From Microbulbifer elongatus (GTDB lineage: Bacteria; Pseudomonadota; Gammaproteobacteria; Pseudomonadales; Cellvibrionaceae): a stretch of 64,000 nt of DNA. The notes beneath the pieces were generated by a model that searched no databases, was not told the origin of the DNA, and saw nothing but the letters and a program-made list of their open reading frames with translations. The translations under genes and the position numbers were made by a program. Within the stretch, counting starts at the first letter, position 1. Every line of letters begins with the position of its first letter. Positions 62,210 to 64,000 of the stretch are shown here, one piece after another. The stretch is from positions 248,001-312,000 of the forward strand of contig NZ_JAIVKJ010000001.1 of assembly GCF_020524885.1 (NCBI RefSeq). The letters run 5' to 3'.

Positions 62210-64000
62210 TTGAACGATATGGCAAAGAATCTGGTGTTGTGGCTGATCATCGCTGCGGTGCTGCTGATGGTCTTCCAGAACTTCAAGCCGCAATCCCGGG
62301 ATGAGTCCGTGAGCTATTCCGCGTTCGTGCAGGACGTGCAGTCCGGCCAGATCAAGAGCGCACTGGTGGACGGCCTGGTCATTACCGGTGAAAAAGCCGA
62401 CGGCACTCGTTTCAAGACCATTCAGCCCCAGATCATTGACGACGAGCTCACCAACGAGCTGGTGCGCGGCGGCGTACAGTTCAATGGCCGTGAGCCGGAA
62501 TCTCCCAGCATCTGGCAGCAGCTGCTGGTGGCCAGCTTCCCGATCCTGATCATTATCGCCGTCTTCATGTTCTTTATGCGCCAGATGCAGGGCGGCGCCG
62601 GCGGCCGCTCCGGCCCCATGGCCTTCGGCAAGAGCAAGGCGCGTCTATTAGGCGAGGACCAGATCAAGACCACCTTTGCCGACGTGGCGGGTGTGGATGA
62701 AGCGAAAGAAGACGTCCAGGAACTGGTTGAATTCCTGCGCGACCCGTCCAAATTCCAGCGTCTCGGCGGTGCCATTCCCCGCGGCGTACTGATGGCGGGC
62801 CCTCCCGGTACCGGTAAAACCTTGCTGGCCAAGGCCATTGCCGGTGAGGCAAAAGTACCTTTCTTCTCCATTTCCGGTTCCGATTTTGTGGAAATGTTCG
62901 TGGGTGTGGGTGCGTCCCGCGTGCGCGATATGTTCGAGCAGGCCAAGAAGCAGGCTCCGTGCATCATCTTTATCGATGAGATCGACGCCGTTGGCCGTCA
63001 CCGTGGCGCCGGTGTCGGCGGTGGTCACGACGAGCGCGAACAGACCCTGAACCAGCTGTTGGTGGAAATGGACGGTTTTGAAGGCAACGAAGGCGTAATC
63101 GTCATCGCCGCCACCAACCGCCCGGACGTACTGGACAACGCGCTGCTGCGCCCCGGCCGTTTCGACCGCCAGGTATTTGTCGGCCTGCCGGATATCCGCG
63201 GCCGCGAGCAGATCCTGAAAGTGCACATGCGCAAGGTGCCACTGGAAGAGCATGTGGACCCGCAGACCATTGCCCGCGGTACCCCCGGCTTCTCCGGTGC
63301 CGACCTGGCCAACCTGGTAAACGAGGCTGCGCTGTTCGCCGCCCGCGCCAACCGCCGCATGGTCAGCATGGATGAGTTCGAGCGCGCCCGTGACAAGATC
63401 ATGATGGGTGCCGAGCGCAAATCCATGGTGATGAACGAAAAGGAAAAGACCAACACCGCGTACCACGAAGCCGGCCACGCCATTATTGGCCGCCTGGTGC
63501 CGGAGCACGACCCGGTGCACAAGGTCACCATTATTCCTCGCGGCCGCGCGCTGGGTGTTACCCAGTTCCTGCCGGAAGAAGACAAGTACAGCCTGAGCAA
63601 GCGCGCGCTGGAATCCCAGCTGTGCTCCCTGTTCGGCGGCCGTATCGCGGAAGAGATGACCCTCGGGGTGGACGGTGTCACTACCGGTGCCTCCAACGAC
63701 ATCGAGCGCGCCACCGACATCGCCCGCAACATGGTTACCAAGTGGGGTCTGTCCGAGAAGCTGGGCCCGCTGCACTACGGTGAAGATGAGAGTGGCCAGC
63801 CCGGCCATGGCAACCCCATCTCCGGCAAGACCTCTAACGAGATTGACGAGGAAGTGCGCCGTATCATCGACACCTGTTACGAGCGCGCGGAAAAACTGCT
63901 GCAGGACAACCGCGATATTCTGGAGGCGATGAAAGACGCGCTGATGGAATACGAAACCCTGGATGCCGAGCAGGTGGACGATCTGATGGCCCGCCGCAAG
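62210..64000 (+). CDS. ftsH: ATP-dependent zinc metalloprotease FtsH, C-terminus cut by window edge
   Basis: Membrane-anchored AAA+ protease degrading misassembled membrane proteins, sigma-32 and LpxC. The 597 visible codons run open to the edge: TM1 ([15 protein letters not shown]), TM2 ([19 protein letters not shown]), Walker A GPPGTGKT, pore motif FVGVG, Walker B IIFIDEID, second region of homology [21 protein letters not shown] (in part) and zinc motif HEAGH, followed by the protease helices. The start is TTG at 62210 ([11 protein letters not shown]) with GAGG nine bases upstream; ATG 62219 is the alternative. About 40-50 residues are missing at the end. Confidence 0.96.
   Translation, partial: MNDMAKNLVLWLIIAAVLLMVFQNFKPQSRDESVSYSAFVQDVQSGQIKSALVDGLVITGEKADGTRFKTIQPQIIDDELTNELVRGGVQFNGREPESPSIWQQLLVASFPILIIIAVFMFFMRQMQGGAGGRSGPMAFGKSKARLLGEDQIKTTFADVAGVDEAKEDVQELVEFLRDPSKFQRLGGAIPRGVLMAGPPGTGKTLLAKAIAGEAKVPFFSISGSDFVEMFVGVGASRVRDMFEQAKKQAPCIIFIDEIDAVGRHRGAGVGGGHDEREQTLNQLLVEMDGFEGNEGVIVIAATNRPDVLDNALLRPGRFDRQVFVGLPDIRGREQILKVHMRKVPLEEHVDPQTIARGTPGFSGADLANLVNEAALFAARANRRMVSMDEFERARDKIMMGAERKSMVMNEKEKTNTAYHEAGHAIIGRLVPEHDPVHKVTIIPRGRALGVTQFLPEEDKYSLSKRALESQLCSLFGGRIAEEMTLGVDGVTTGASNDIERATDIARNMVTKWGLSEKLGPLHYGEDESGQPGHGNPISGKTSNEIDEEVRRIIDTCYERAEKLLQDNRDILEAMKDALMEYETLDAEQVDDLMARRK

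Overview
The window is bacterial chromosome with about 58% GC by eye, dense coding and short intergenic gaps. Gene content and order point to a marine gammaproteobacterium of the Cellvibrionales/Microbulbifer type. The evidence is: fabA-fabB together; a dapB...carA-carB-greA block; a yhbY/rlmE/ftsH block; fused E. coli-type PntA; an NtrC/NasST-type nitrate assimilation cluster; curli genes; and a rhamnogalacturonan acetylesterase. The genus is an inference; no rRNA or tRNA gene is visible.

Layout. 1-13.4 kb is core metabolism: fabB (cut by the left edge) and fabA for unsaturated fatty acids, galU and a phosphomannomutase for sugar nucleotides, dapB, a RimB-RimK fusion, a YfiR-like periplasmic protein, carA, carB and greA. 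13.4-20 kb is a minus-strand curli locus: csgD, csgE, csgF and csgG, then four curlin-repeat proteins, two of them with 12 repeats. 20.3-23.6 kb is an HlyD/ABC exporter. 23.9-28.7 kb is a tight five-gene operon of unknown role: membrane protein, vWA-like lipoprotein, two glycerophosphodiesterase-family paralogues and a periplasmic metallo-beta-lactamase-fold enzyme. 28.8-36.7 kb has an RND pump with divergent TetR regulator, a YadGH-type ABC transporter and a dienelactone hydrolase. 36.8-38 kb has trmH and a small monooxygenase-fold protein.

38.2-54.3 kb is the nitrate-assimilation region. It reads leftward as porin-nasT-nasS, nitrate transporter, PP2C phosphatase-kinase fusion, nirB, nirD, nasA and moeA, with mobA and a ModA-like lipoprotein diverging on the plus strand. 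Three upstream regions in it (porin, transporter, nirB) carry sigma-54-like promoters, two with good NtrC-like sites. All three leaders have a short hairpin with an A-N-N-G hexaloop, the RNA target of NasT-type ANTAR antiterminators. In two of them that hairpin overlaps the 5' arm of an intrinsic terminator, so nitrogen status (NtrC) and nitrate (NasS-NasT) appear to be read in series. The same region holds four copies of a palindromic element of about 90-110 bp. Their arms differ in sequence between copies but stay self-complementary.

54.9-57.9 kb is pntAB. 58-61 kb encodes a lipoprotein with an HExxH motif and a rhamnogalacturonan acetylesterase. 61-64 kb returns to core genes: yhbY, rlmE and ftsH (cut by the right edge). 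In E. coli and Pseudomonas greA lies next to yhbY-rlmE-ftsH, so about 47.6 kb of mostly accessory genes separates that block here.
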